Assembly (NCBI GenBank): GCA_963628035.1
Contig: CAVGED010000113.1
Location: 1 to 45,413 of the forward strand
Origin: 14-2 sp963628035
GTDB taxonomy: Bacteria; Bacillota; Clostridia; Lachnospirales; Lachnospiraceae
Direction: 5' to 3'
Length of the DNA: 45,413 bases
Position numbers and translations under genes: made by a program. This document shows, piece after piece, positions 1 through 8,642 of the stretch. The notes beneath the pieces were generated by a model. That model was not told the origin of the DNA. It was given only the letters and a program-made list of their open reading frames with translations, and searched no databases. Position 1 is the stretch's first letter. Every line of letters starts with the position of its first letter.

Positions 1-370
1 TCAACTCTTTAATGACCGCTTCCTGCATCTTGTCGATAAACGTATCACAATGAGACTCCTGAAATAAAAACTGCTGCACATCCAACCGGATCACATTGTG
101 CTGGTTCAAGTGTGTTTTAAACGATTTCTCGCCTTCTATCTTCCGTCCGGCAAACAGGCTACTGGAATCGCAGCCCTTGCTATAATAGGCAACAAGCATA
201 TCTGCCGCCATGGATTTTCCGAAACGGCGCGGACGGCACACACATATATTCTCCCGTGTTGTGTTTAGAACGCGGTTTGTGTATGCAATCAGTTCAGTCT
301 TATCTACATAGATCATGGAATTTACTGCTTCTCTGAACGCTGTATTCTCCGGATTAACATAGATACCCAT
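1..370 (-). CDS. AAA-ATPase-like protein (PF09820/DUF1703 type), N-terminal part only
   Basis: The reading frame opens with ATG at 370 and stays open to base 1, giving about 123 residues; the rest lies outside the window. It begins MGIYVNPENTAFREA and holds a P-loop-like CRPRRFGKS near residue 50, the arrangement of the 'predicted AAA-ATPase' family that usually ends in a PD-(D/E)XK nuclease domain. These proteins are common, multicopy and poorly understood in Clostridia; some authors treat them as mobile-element or toxin-antitoxin-like cargo. A Shine-Dalgarno AAGGGGGC precedes the ATG, and a plausible promoter sits upstream. The family call rests on the N-terminal motif; whether the gene is intact cannot be judged. 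Confidence 0.75.
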   Translation of the reverse strand, partial: MGIYVNPENTAFREAVNSMIYVDKTELIAYTNRVLNTTRENICVCRPRRFGKSMAADMLVAYYSKGCDSSSLFAGRKIEGEKSFKTHLNQHNVIRLDVQQFLFQESHCDTFIDKMQEAVIKEL

Positions 371-410
371 ATATTGCTGCCCCCTTCTGCACTGTACTTT
401 GTATGAACAA

Positions 411-439
411 ATACTAACACGTACAGCTTGAAATAGCAA
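411..439 (-). promoter_or_regulatory. Putative promoter of the AAA-ATPase-like gene
   Basis: Read on the minus strand: -35 TTGCTA (434-439), 17-bp spacer, -10 TAGTAT (411-416), about 40 bp before the start codon at 370. Matches to the sigma-A consensus are 4/6 and 5/6. Confidence 0.5.
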
Positions 440-454
440 TACGAAAAATTGCTG

Positions 455-476
455 CCTCTCTCATTCCTCTCTCATT
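455..476. repeat. Tandem 11-bp repeat, two copies
   Basis: The unit CCTCTCTCATT occurs twice back to back in the spacer between the AAA-ATPase-like gene and the nuclease gene. No function is apparent. Confidence 0.6.
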
Positions 477-504
477 ATACTTCTTATCATACCGTCACAC
501 CTTC

Positions 505-1386
505 TCAATTATTTGCCTGCTGCATTCTCCGGAGTTCTTCTCTTAAGCGTTGCACTTCCTCTTCGGCGGCAACTGCCCGCTGACGTTCGCGTTCTGTATT
601 CGCACGTTCGCGCTCTGCATTTGCACGCTCACGCTCTGTATTCGCACGCTCTTCCGCTCTCGCCTTTTTCACTGCTGCATCTAATTCAGGTCTCATTAAT
701 TCTACCAAAGCCTCACACATGCTTGTTGTTCCCTCCTTTCTCAATGCCTCAAATAGATGACGGTTTTCTTTTAATGAAACATCAAACACAGAGTCCGCAT
801 ATTCTTTATCATCCTTTTCTGTCAAAGCCCGGATATCAAATACCAGTTCTTGTGCTTCTGCCTGATCCATATTGCTGGTTAGTGCGGTAAGCCATCGATG
901 GGATTCTCTGTCAAGTTCCCTCGATACAATGATCTGTGTCTGCGGAAAACCATTCTTTTCTACATAATATACGCCAGAATAAGGATGACTGATCTTATAT
1001 TCATTTTCTTCCAGATATCGCAATAATTCCCGTGGCTTTCTCTCTCGCACCAGAGATATCGTAATATCATCTGTTTTGATTACATCCACTTTCTCGCCGT
1101 TTGCCTTATATAAATACGAATATGCAAGCGTCTTGTAATAGGTGTCCACATTCATCGCATCTTCCGGCGACTTATACTCTAAAATATTGTGTCCCCTGAA
1201 TATCTTCCCAATCTCATTCTGAAGCACTGCCCCCGCTGGCTTCTTGATTACAAGAAGATCAATCTGAATTGGCTTTGCGTTCAGGTTATACTCGTTGGTA
1301 TACTGCAGTTTCTGCTTGTCTGCACGCAACTCCAAACGCACTGCCGAGCAAAAAGCCGGATGCCACTGCGTCTTTCGGTTCTTCAT
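505..1386 (-). CDS. PD-(D/E)XK nuclease-like protein (Rpn/DUF4351-like) with heptad-repeat tail
   Basis: About 293 residues. The N-terminal half carries a PD-(D/E)XK-like core: the Asp of IQIDLL (D43 from this start) and the E-x-K of LEYKSPED (E70, K72), as in Rpn/PDDEXK transposase-like nucleases. The C-terminal ~55 residues are a charged coiled coil made of 7-residue repeats of the type ERERAN(T/A). The frame also has an ATG at 1404, but between the two ATGs lies GGGGGA, a good Shine-Dalgarno 10 nt before the ATG at 1386, so I prefer 1386. A promoter lies at 1440-1468. The gene sits in the decayed left end beside another PDDEXK-associated family. Nuclease activity is inferred from the motif only; a regulatory or degenerate role is possible. 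Confidence 0.7.
   Translation of the reverse strand: MKNRKTQWHPAFCSAVRLELRADKQKLQYTNEYNLNAKPIQIDLLVIKKPAGAVLQNEIGKIFRGHNILEYKSPEDAMNVDTYYKTLAYSYLYKANGEKVDVIKTDDITISLVRERKPRELLRYLEENEYKISHPYSGVYYVEKNGFPQTQIIVSRELDRESHRWLTALTSNMDQAEAQELVFDIRALTEKDDKEYADSVFDVSLKENRHLFEALRKEGTTSMCEALVELMRPELDAAVKKARAEERANTERERANAERERANTERERQRAVAAEEEVQRLREELRRMQQANN
584..646 (-). repeat. Three 21-bp tandem repeats in the nuclease gene tail
   Basis: Three near-identical 21-bp units (584-604, 605-625, 626-646) encode the ERERAN(T/A) heptads. The period equals seven codons, so copy-number change would lengthen or shorten the coiled coil without shifting the frame. Confidence 0.8.
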
Positions 1387-1439
1387 CTGTTTCCATTCCC
1401 CCATTTAATTTAGTTTTTGCTGCTCCCCTTCTCGAAATT

Positions 1440-1468
1440 ATCTTACCATATTGCAGTGGCATTTTCAA
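1440..1468 (-). promoter_or_regulatory. Putative promoter of the PD-(D/E)XK gene
   Basis: Minus strand -35 TTGAAA (1463-1468), 17-bp spacer, -10 TAAGAT (1440-1445). It lies between the rhamnosidase fragment and the nuclease gene, so the nuclease gene can be transcribed on its own. Confidence 0.5.
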
Positions 1469-1518
1469 TATTTTTGTTTGGAGCCCTGTTAAACCTGTTA
1501 AAGTGCCGATCCAGTTCC

Positions 1519-2784
1519 TTACAAATTCAGGACGCTACTATATATACCTTCCACAAGCTTTGCACTTACCTTTTCTTCGCAAGCAAACCTTGCTTCCACA
1601 CATCCCTTAAATCCGTGATTATCCACTTTCAACATAACTGTCTCTCCATCCCGCTTCCATGAAACCCGAATATGTCCATACTCGTTGTGATATTCTGCTT
1701 CCGCCCATTCAAGTCCACAATCTAAGCATGGCGCTATCTTTAGTTCCGTTGCCGAGATGACAAAAAGTCCGGCGATTCTCTGATAGAACCATGCGGAAAC
1801 ACTGCCAAAGAAATGGTGGTTGAAGGATGTGATATGTGATTTTTTGTCCTTTCGCTCGATTCTATCCCCCACTATCTCATAATCATGGAATGCTTCCCAG
1901 AGCGTCGTCGCACCTTTTTCTATCAGATAACCATAGCTTGGAAATGCCGGATCTGCTATAAGCTTAAGGGCAAGTGCGGAATCTCCAAACTCAGACAACA
2001 CATCAAACAGATATTTCATACCGACTATTCCCACGCAAAATCGACTGTTATCTCGCCGGATGAGTTTAAGCAATGCCTGATATGCTATGTCTTTTTCCTC
2101 TGTTGTGAAGATATCTAATGCCAACGCCATCGCCTGTGCAGTCTGTGTCAGACAGTTCACAGTATACTCCATAACATATTTTTTGCGAAATGCGTCTCTG
2201 ACCTCCTGCTGCCACTTTTTCGCCTTCTCCACCCGCGAATCCTGACCAGCCACTTCAAACAAAAACGCTGCTTTCTCAAGGAGGTCTATCGCCGTAAGAG
2301 AGGCCGTAACCTCAAGTGGCGTCTGACAAGCATCTTCACTGACGGAGGCCGCCTCACACCAGTCTCCAAGTCCATATGCAAATAAACCGTCTGTATTTTC
2401 TTTTTCTTTCATGTATCCAAGATAACGCCAGATAGCCTCTATATTCTCATTTACAATTTCCCTTTTCCCGTAAAAACGATACAGTTGATATGGAAGCTCT
2501 ACCAACACATCATCCCATACAATTCCATTTCCCCATGCATAGCCCCAGCCAGTGGTCGGAACAATCCCCGGAATCTCACCGGAATCAAGCTGCGACTTTC
2601 GCACCATATGAAGCCACTGCCGTAAAGAATCATAAGTGTCAAAGTTATAGCAAAGCTGCTCTGCAGACACAGCAATATCTCCCGTCCAGCCATTTTTCTC
2701 CCGATGCGGACAATCAGTAGGAAAATAATGGAAATTTGAAATATCACTCCGAGTCACGCACTCCTGAATCCGATTGATCGTCAT
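1519..2784 (-). pseudogene. Alpha-L-rhamnosidase (GH78), 5'-truncated; catalytic domain only
   Basis: The 421-residue frame is a GH78 (alpha/alpha)6-barrel plus C-terminal beta-sandwich. It starts abruptly at SNFHYFPTDCPHREKNGW, the active-site loop. The acidic residues D24, E29, D36 and the later LWE glutamate E297 have the spacing of the substrate-binding acids D567/E572/D579/E841 of Bacillus RhaB, so the catalytic core is preserved. The several hundred N-terminal residues of beta-sandwich domains normal for the family are missing. Upstream the frame runs only eight more codons to a stop at 2806-2808, there is no Shine-Dalgarno before the first ATG, and an AraC HTH fragment begins at once on the other strand. 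I therefore read it as a remnant of a deleted rhamnoside-utilisation locus. Loss of expression is inferred. Confidence 0.85.
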
Positions 2785-2801
2785 CAGAAGAATTTTTAGC
2801 C

Positions 2802-3098
2802 ATGCCTATCAACGAAATAATTAAGACCACCAATTACAGCTATGGCCATGTTGCGAGAGAGTTCAAGAAATATTCTAATCTGACTTTGAAAGAATATGTC
2901 ATGCAAATCAAAATGGAGTACGCGTCTTCTCTCTTGTTAACCACTTTGAGTAGTGTGGAAGATGTGGCTTATAAGACAGGATTTAAATCCGCAGCCGGAT
3001 TTATCAATGCCTTTTCACGAATTTATAAAACAACACCGTATAAATACCGGAAGGAAAGATTTTCACAACATGGGCTTTTGGAAAATTATCTTTCATAA
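2802..3098 (+). pseudogene. AraC-family regulator, C-terminal HTH domain only
   Basis: The 98-residue plus-strand frame matches the double helix-turn-helix of AraC/XylS regulators: YSYGHVAREFKKYSNLTLKEYV for the first HTH and EDVAYKTGFKSAAGFINAFSRIYKTTPYKYRK for the second. The ~180-residue N-terminal sensing domain is absent: the frame is closed by a stop at 2775-2777, nine codons before the ATG, and no ribosome binding site is visible. In GH78 loci an AraC regulator is often transcribed divergently from the enzyme. Here both partners have lost their 5' ends, consistent with one deletion that took out the shared promoter region. Confidence 0.8.
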
Positions 3099-3123
3099 CA
3101 AGGATTTTTTCAATACTCACAAA

Positions 3124-3828
3124 TCATACTGTCTCATACGGCAGAATCAGGCACCCGCCGACCTCCAACAGATAATCCCGGCTGCGCATAACCACGGCAA
3201 TATCCTCGGAAGTGCATAGCGGCTGCTTCGTCCGAATGCTGCTAAAGCCCTCCTGTCCACGATGATGGCAGTCTGAACCGGCACTGACGATCATATCGTG
3301 CTCCCGTGCATACCGTGCAGCCTGGGCTACTCTGGAATTGTGATCCAGGTGGACGTTGAATGTCTCGATTCCATCCAGGTATTTCGGATCCATGTGCGTC
3401 ATCCCGTTTCGGAAGGGATGTGCCTGTAGGAGCACCCGGTTCTCTCCACGGAAATTTTCGGAGAATTCCGCAAGGCCCTTCTTAAGATACTCATAGGCAT
3501 CCCACAGGAAGCTGCGGTCAATTCCAAATAACAGGTAATCGTTGATATTTTCCGAGAAACGGATCTCGCAGCCCAGGATCACATGGATTCCAAGACCCGC
3601 TCCCGCTTCTGCCGCCCGGTCATAATCTTCAAGATAGGCTTGCATGCACTTCTCCTTTGCTCCGTAATACCGCATTCCGTCAAAAAAATGATTGCAGATC
3701 ACCAGACTGTCATAACCCAATCCGGCATAACACTGCACCAATTCCACCGGATCATAATCGCTGCACGCACTGGCCGGTGATGTATGGGTATGCAATTCTG
3801 TCCGGTACTTATATTCCTTTATGTCCAT
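3124..3828 (-). CDS. PHP-domain phosphoesterase
   Basis: 234 residues. Motif I is ELHTHTSPAS (H13, H15), followed by a histidine in CNHFF (residue ~46), LLQAHPF and the terminal SAGSDCHH motif. These are the metal ligands of polymerase-and-histidinol-phosphatase (PHP) domains. Stand-alone PHP proteins of this size include histidinol phosphatase-like and nucleoside-phosphate hydrolases; the substrate cannot be assigned. GGAGG precedes the ATG by 9 nt. It is the last gene of the ppx-ppk-HAD group, 78 bp after the HAD gene, so a shared phosphate-related role is possible but unproven. Confidence 0.85.
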   Translation of the reverse strand: MDIKEYKYRTELHTHTSPASACSDYDPVELVQCYAGLGYDSLVICNHFFDGMRYYGAKEKCMQAYLEDYDRAAEAGAGLGIHVILGCEIRFSENINDYLLFGIDRSFLWDAYEYLKKGLAEFSENFRGENRVLLQAHPFRNGMTHMDPKYLDGIETFNVHLDHNSRVAQAARYAREHDMIVSAGSDCHHRGQEGFSSIRTKQPLCTSEDIAVVMRSRDYLLEVGGCLILPYETV

Positions 3829-3906
3829 CTCTTATATCCTCCGCGCTTTTCATATATTTCCATCGAACCATCATTTCTCATGATCCGTCGTTAATTCTCC
3901 TTTACT

Positions 3907-4725
3907 TCACGTATGCGTTAGGCCAAACCGATCCACGATCTCTGCAATGGCATCGTGCTCGTTATCATGCTCTGTCACATAATCCGCAGCCGCCTTGGTA
4001 TCTCCATGGGCATTTTCCATGGCAATGCCGGTGCCTGCGGCCTGAAGCATCGGGATATCATTCCGCTCATCTCCGACAGCAAAAGCATTTTCCAGAGGAA
4101 TTTCCAGATATTCGCACAGATAACGGACGCCGCTTCCTTTATCAATGCCCAGCGGACAATATTCCAGATATTCCGGGCAGGAGAAGAAGCTGTTTAAGCG
4201 CCCCTGCTCCCACTGCCTATGTTCACGCTGGAAGGCCTCCAGCCGTTCATGATCCTCAAGATGAATAAGCAGAACCTTGTTTGGCTCCCGGTCCAGCCAT
4301 TTCACCACATCCTCCACCTGCATGATGGGAGTATTTGTGCGCGTGGCATAATACGTAAGCTCCTCGCCGCCACAGCTTGTCACCATATATTTGCCGGAAT
4401 AAGTCTGGATGTACAGATGATACCTTTCTGCCTCCGCAAACAGGTATTTTACATATTCCATGGGGACGGTGTATTCCGCCAATGCACGCGCAGCGCCAAA
4501 ATCGTAGATCACAGCGCCGTTGTAAGCAATCATATAGCAGCCGGGAATGTCAAGCCCCAGTTCTTTTGCAACCTGACAGCCGCTCTCCACATTGCGTCCG
4601 GTGGAGATCACCACATAATTGCCTGCCGTAAGCATCTGATGGATCGCCTGGCGGTTCTTCTCCGATATGGTTTTGTCATTCTTTAAGAGTGTTCCGTCCA
4701 GATCTGTAAAAAGGATCTTTCTCAT
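3907..4725 (-). CDS. Cof-type HAD-IIB family hydrolase
   Basis: 272 residues from the ATG at 4725. Motif I is FTDLDGTLL (nucleophile D8, acid/base D10), motif II is VISTGRN, and motif III/IV is AVGDERNDIPML, with an inserted type IIB cap between. The family dephosphorylates sugar phosphates, pyridoxal phosphate or flavin mononucleotide; specificity is not readable here. The same frame is open 78 codons further upstream, but that stretch overlaps the end of ppk and has no family similarity, whereas AAAGGGGAAG lies just before the ATG at 4725. It probably forms one transcript with the polyphosphate kinase upstream (73-bp gap). Confidence 0.9.
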   Translation of the reverse strand: MRKILFTDLDGTLLKNDKTISEKNRQAIHQMLTAGNYVVISTGRNVESGCQVAKELGLDIPGCYMIAYNGAVIYDFGAARALAEYTVPMEYVKYLFAEAERYHLYIQTYSGKYMVTSCGGEELTYYATRTNTPIMQVEDVVKWLDREPNKVLLIHLEDHERLEAFQREHRQWEQGRLNSFFSCPEYLEYCPLGIDKGSGVRYLCEYLEIPLENAFAVGDERNDIPMLQAAGTGIAMENAHGDTKAAADYVTEHDNEHDAIAEIVDRFGLTHT

Positions 4726-4798
4726 ACAGCTTCCCCTTTCTAAACCTTCATGCCTGCTGCTACAGACACCACTATGAATGAAAGCCCGCGGATTATAG

Positions 4799-6985
4799 TT
4801 ATTCTGCCGTTTCCGCCGGAATAAACACCCGCGCCTCATAGCCCTCTTTGGGCTTCCTGCCTGCCAAAACAGCTTCCTGACAGAACTGCTCCTGGGAATT
4901 GACAAGCTTCTTGCCCCGCTTATCGATTCTGGCATAGGATCCGTCCGGCATAAGAACATGCGCCTTTACATTATCCTCCAACTGAACGGTAAGAATGTGC
5001 TTCACCTGCTCCATCAGTGCTTCATCCTCCACCGGAAACAGGATCTCCACCCTGCGGTCTAAGTTTCTCGGCATCCAGTCAGCACTTCCCATATAGATCT
5101 CCTCCTGACCATCGTTGTGGAAGTAGAAGATTCTGCTGTGTTCCAGGAAATTTCCTACAATGGAGTGAACGGAGATATTTTCACTGACACCTGGGATTCC
5201 CACCTTCAGGCAGCAGATACCGCGCACCACCAGCTCGATCTTAACACCTGCCGCAGAAGCCTCATACAGCGCCGCAATAATCTCCCTGTCACAGAGTGAA
5301 TTCATCTTCGCCTTGATAAAGGCCTTCTTACCTTCCCTGGCATACGCGGTCTCCCGTGCGATCAGCCGCAGAAACTTATCCCGAAGCCACAGGGGCGCCA
5401 ATACCAGCCGATGCCAGGATAAGGGTTCTGAATAACCGGACAGCATGTTAAACACTGCGGTAGCATCTTCTCCGATAGCCTCCGAACAGGTGAAGATCCC
5501 GCAGTCCGTATAGAGTCTGGCCGTGGAATCATTGTAGTTTCCGGTTCCCAGATGCACATACCGTCGTATCCCATCCTCCTCACGGCGCACCACCAGCGCG
5601 ATCTTGCTGTGTGTCTTTAAGCCTACCAGGCCATAGATCACATGACAGCCCGCCTTCTCAAGCTTCTTCGCCCAGACAATATTATGCTCTTCATCAAACC
5701 GGGCCTTCAATTCCACCAGGACAGATACCTGCTTGCCGTTCTCCGCAGCCTGAGCCAGGGAAGCAATGATGGGTGAATTGCCGCTGACACGGTACAGCGT
5801 CTGCTTGATGGCCAGCACCTGGGGATCCAACGAAGCCTGGCGGATGAAGTCTACCACCGGATCGAAGGTCTGGTATGGATGATGCAGCAGGATATCTCCT
5901 TTTCGTATCTGTGCAAAAATATCCTCCCCCGGCACGATCCCCGGCACCGGCTGAGGCGTATAAGGGCGGAATCGAAGCTGGTCATGCCCTTTAATGTCAT
6001 ACATCTTCATGAGAAATGTCAGATCCAGCGGGCCGGGGATGCGATAGATCGCCTCCTGCACAATGTGAAGCTCATTTTCCAGAATAGCCATCAGCCGCGG
6101 GTCGATCTTCTCATCTACCTCCAGGCGGATGACCTCGCCCCACTGCCTTTTCTTCAACTGTTTCTCGATCTCCGTGAGCAGATCCTCTGCCTCATCCTCG
6201 TCGATGGTCAGATCCGCATTCCGCATGATCCGGTAAGGACAAGCGCAGATTACATCATAGTTCAAAAAAAGATGATGCATGTTCCGCTCGATCACCTGTT
6301 CCAGCAGGATGAATATCTGCTCCCCGGTGTCCCCGGATGGAATGGGGATCAGGCGTGGAAGCACAGATGGCACCTGTACGGTGGCAAATTCGGCGGCTTC
6401 CTTCTTACTTGCTTTTTTTCCCTCTTTTCTGCCATCCTTGTTTTCCTTCTTCTCCGCTTTTCCGCCTTTCTTAACCAGCAGCGCTGCGATGTTCAGCGTC
6501 TTATTGCGGATCAGCGGGAAGGGCCGGGATGCATCCACCGCCATGGGGGTGAGTACCGGATAGACGGCTTCATGAAAATAGCGGTCCACATAGGCGGCCT
6601 GTTCCTCCGACAGCACATCGTGAGCGCCGAGGATCTGGATTCCATGGTTTCGAAGGCCCGGAAGCAAAGAACGGTTGTAGGTGGAATACTGGATCTCCAC
6701 CAGCTCTCTGGTATCCCGGTCGATGGCCGCAAGCTGCTCCTCTACCGACATGCCTGCAATATCCTTCTTCTTGTATCCCGCATGCACCATATCCTTCAGC
6801 GAAGCCACCCGCACCATGAAGAATTCGTCAAGATTGGAGGAGGTGATGCTCATAAACTTCAGCCGTTCCAGCAAGGGTATGGTCTTATCACGTGCTTCAT
6901 TCAACACTCTGGCATTGAATTTCAGCCAGCTCAGCTCCCGGTTTTCATAATAAATCGGATCTTTATAATCCATGGTTTTCTCCAT
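4799..6985 (-). CDS. ppk1: Polyphosphate kinase 1
   Basis: 728 residues. PPK1 reversibly polymerises the gamma-phosphate of ATP into inorganic polyphosphate. The N-terminal domain opens YENRELSWLKFNARVL; the two phospholipase-D-like catalytic domains carry the phosphorylated histidine in GLKTHSKIAL (H459) and the second histidine in FLEHSRIFYF (H616), with VHLGTGNYND between. AAGGAG lies 9 nt before the ATG at 6985, so the 13-codon longer frame is not used. Unusual is a Lys/Glu-rich insert at about residues 172-199. The gene follows ppx, so synthesis and breakdown of polyphosphate are encoded together, with an interspersed palindrome between the two genes. Confidence 0.96.
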   Translation of the reverse strand: MEKTMDYKDPIYYENRELSWLKFNARVLNEARDKTIPLLERLKFMSITSSNLDEFFMVRVASLKDMVHAGYKKKDIAGMSVEEQLAAIDRDTRELVEIQYSTYNRSLLPGLRNHGIQILGAHDVLSEEQAAYVDRYFHEAVYPVLTPMAVDASRPFPLIRNKTLNIAALLVKKGGKAEKKENKDGRKEGKKASKKEAAEFATVQVPSVLPRLIPIPSGDTGEQIFILLEQVIERNMHHLFLNYDVICACPYRIMRNADLTIDEDEAEDLLTEIEKQLKKRQWGEVIRLEVDEKIDPRLMAILENELHIVQEAIYRIPGPLDLTFLMKMYDIKGHDQLRFRPYTPQPVPGIVPGEDIFAQIRKGDILLHHPYQTFDPVVDFIRQASLDPQVLAIKQTLYRVSGNSPIIASLAQAAENGKQVSVLVELKARFDEEHNIVWAKKLEKAGCHVIYGLVGLKTHSKIALVVRREEDGIRRYVHLGTGNYNDSTARLYTDCGIFTCSEAIGEDATAVFNMLSGYSEPLSWHRLVLAPLWLRDKFLRLIARETAYAREGKKAFIKAKMNSLCDREIIAALYEASAAGVKIELVVRGICCLKVGIPGVSENISVHSIVGNFLEHSRIFYFHNDGQEEIYMGSADWMPRNLDRRVEILFPVEDEALMEQVKHILTVQLEDNVKAHVLMPDGSYARIDKRGKKLVNSQEQFCQEAVLAGRKPKEGYEARVFIPAETAE

Positions 6986-7009
6986 CGCTCTGTTCTCCTT
7001 GAATATTTC

Positions 7010-7054
7010 GTAACAGTTCGGCACGCACCTGCTTCGGTCTGGCTGAACTGTTAC
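7010..7054 (-). repeat. Interspersed palindromic repeat, copy A (45 bp)
   Basis: Perfect 10-bp arms GTAACAGTTC (7010-7019) and GAACTGTTAC (7045-7054) enclose 25 bp. It starts 1 bp after the ppx stop codon and fills most of the ppx-ppk spacer. Related copies lie near 16.9, 22.1, 28.8 and 30.1 kb. Confidence 0.85.
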
Positions 7055-7055
7055 A

Positions 7056-8582
7056 CTAGATACGCTTCTCCCGCAGCATGGGTTCTATGGAAAACACCTG
7101 TTCAAAGGCTTCTGTATATGCCTGGAACAGTCTTTTCTCCAAGACAAAGTTTTCGCTGGTCTCAACGGTGATAACAAGCTGCTTTTCCTTCAACGCCGCC
7201 CGTACCTTCTTGAACTTCTGCCGATGGCTGCGATCCATGGCATTGGCCAGCTTTAAGATGGCGGAAAGCTTCGCCGCCACCAGGTAGCTCTCCTGATCCA
7301 GCTTCTCCTTAAGCTCCTCATAAGCGGCCAGCGGAGCAGAGATATATTTTACAGCGGTAGCCGCGATTTCCCGCTCCAGATGGCTCATACCGATAATCTC
7401 TGAGGCCATGATGATCTGATAGGAGCATTCTGCCTGATTAACCAGACTGATATAGCGGCCGCAATCATGAAGAATGGCGGCCGTCATAAGCAGCAGGCGC
7501 TCCCGCTTTCCAAGTCCGTGAACCGTCTTCATGGCATCGAAGATCACTGCTGCTGCCTCCGTCAGTGTCTCTGTGTGCTCTGTTTTTGATTGGTACCGGG
7601 CCGCCAGCGCACGGGCTGCCGACAGGATGTCGCCCTCGAAATCATGCGCCGGCTTTAATATCTTATTTTTCTGGGCATAGTCGTAAGCGATCCCATCGCT
7701 TATGTTGACGCCGGGAACCCATACATAATCTCCCCCGGTGGCTTCTGCCAGCCGTCGGTAGAGTACCACAGAGGGAATCAGCAATGGATCCTGTTCATTG
7801 GGATAACCAAGGGCAGAGGCCACTTCTGCAGAATTTTTCTTCTGAAGCTTCTTCATTGCCTTTAAGAAACGCTCTGCCTCTATGGTATCGTCCTCATTTC
7901 TGCGCTGGATGTTTTTCACCATATCACCGATATAATCCCCGACCATGATGATATACTTTACTTTTTTATCCTTCAGATACAGATCACAGAAGATTTCCAG
8001 TTCCTTATCCACCATCTCCTGGACCAGTTCTTCATAATTGACTACCTGACCCTGGATGGCCGACAGCTTCTCTCGGATACGCATGAGCCCCAGAACGATC
8101 TGCTGGGTGGTTACCGCCCGTCCGCCGAAATACAGCGTCACCTGGACGCTTCCGCCGCCCACATCCACCACGGCCGCACTCTCCTGGATCAATCGCTCGA
8201 AAACAGGATTGTAGGCCAGGGATTTATAACTGATGAAGCGCTGTTCCGAGTTGCTTAAAACCTGCACGGCGAGCTTCGTACGCTGGCGTATCTGATCCAA
8301 CACGAACCACTCATTGGACACATCCTGAAACAGACTGCTGGCGCAGCCCCGGCAGTCATCCACCTTGTAGCTGTCCATGATCTGTCCGAAGCCCTTCAAC
8401 ACCTGGCAGAGCTCCTCTACCAGTTCGTAGCCGATGACGCCCTTCCGGTAGGCATCCTTCCCCAGCTCTACCCGGCTTCTTATATGATCGATTTTCTTCA
8501 GCTTCTTCTGTGATATTTCGAAAATCTTAAGCCCCACCTCATAGGAGCCGATATAGATTGCGGCAAACGTGCGGATTGCCAT
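7056..8582 (-). CDS. ppx: Ppx/GppA family exopolyphosphatase with C-terminal HD-type domain
   Basis: 508 residues. The N-terminal half is an ASKHA-fold Ppx/GppA phosphatase: AAIYIGSYEVGLKIFEI near the start and VVDVGGGSVQVTLY (GGGS at 142-145). The C-terminal part carries TAAILHDCGRYI (H372, D373) and resembles the HD-like domain of long Ppx proteins. It should release phosphate from polyphosphate chain ends, or hydrolyse pppGpp. AAGGAGGAG sits 5 nt before the ATG at 8582, which decides against the upstream in-frame ATG at 8609. It lies directly before ppk1 in the same direction, a common pairing. In the first motif the usual Asp-x-Gly appears as Tyr-Ile-Gly, a deviation worth noting. Confidence 0.9.
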   Translation of the reverse strand: MAIRTFAAIYIGSYEVGLKIFEISQKKLKKIDHIRSRVELGKDAYRKGVIGYELVEELCQVLKGFGQIMDSYKVDDCRGCASSLFQDVSNEWFVLDQIRQRTKLAVQVLSNSEQRFISYKSLAYNPVFERLIQESAAVVDVGGGSVQVTLYFGGRAVTTQQIVLGLMRIREKLSAIQGQVVNYEELVQEMVDKELEIFCDLYLKDKKVKYIIMVGDYIGDMVKNIQRRNEDDTIEAERFLKAMKKLQKKNSAEVASALGYPNEQDPLLIPSVVLYRRLAEATGGDYVWVPGVNISDGIAYDYAQKNKILKPAHDFEGDILSAARALAARYQSKTEHTETLTEAAAVIFDAMKTVHGLGKRERLLLMTAAILHDCGRYISLVNQAECSYQIIMASEIIGMSHLEREIAATAVKYISAPLAAYEELKEKLDQESYLVAAKLSAILKLANAMDRSHRQKFKKVRAALKEKQLVITVETSENFVLEKRLFQAYTEAFEQVFSIEPMLREKRI

Positions 8583-8642
8583 GGTATCTCCTCCTTCATT
8601 ATCACTCACGCCTTGGGTTCGTCCGGCGCTGCCAAAAGACCT

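Noticed and set aside
4726..4959. Upstream extension of the HAD phosphatase frame
   Set aside because: The extra 78 codons overlap the 3' part of ppk, show no HAD similarity, and a good Shine-Dalgarno precedes the internal ATG at 4725.
5879..7171. Long plus-strand open frame (430 codons) opposite ppk
   Set aside because: It is antisense to the clearly identified polyphosphate kinase, has no family motif, and its composition follows the opposite strand's codon usage.
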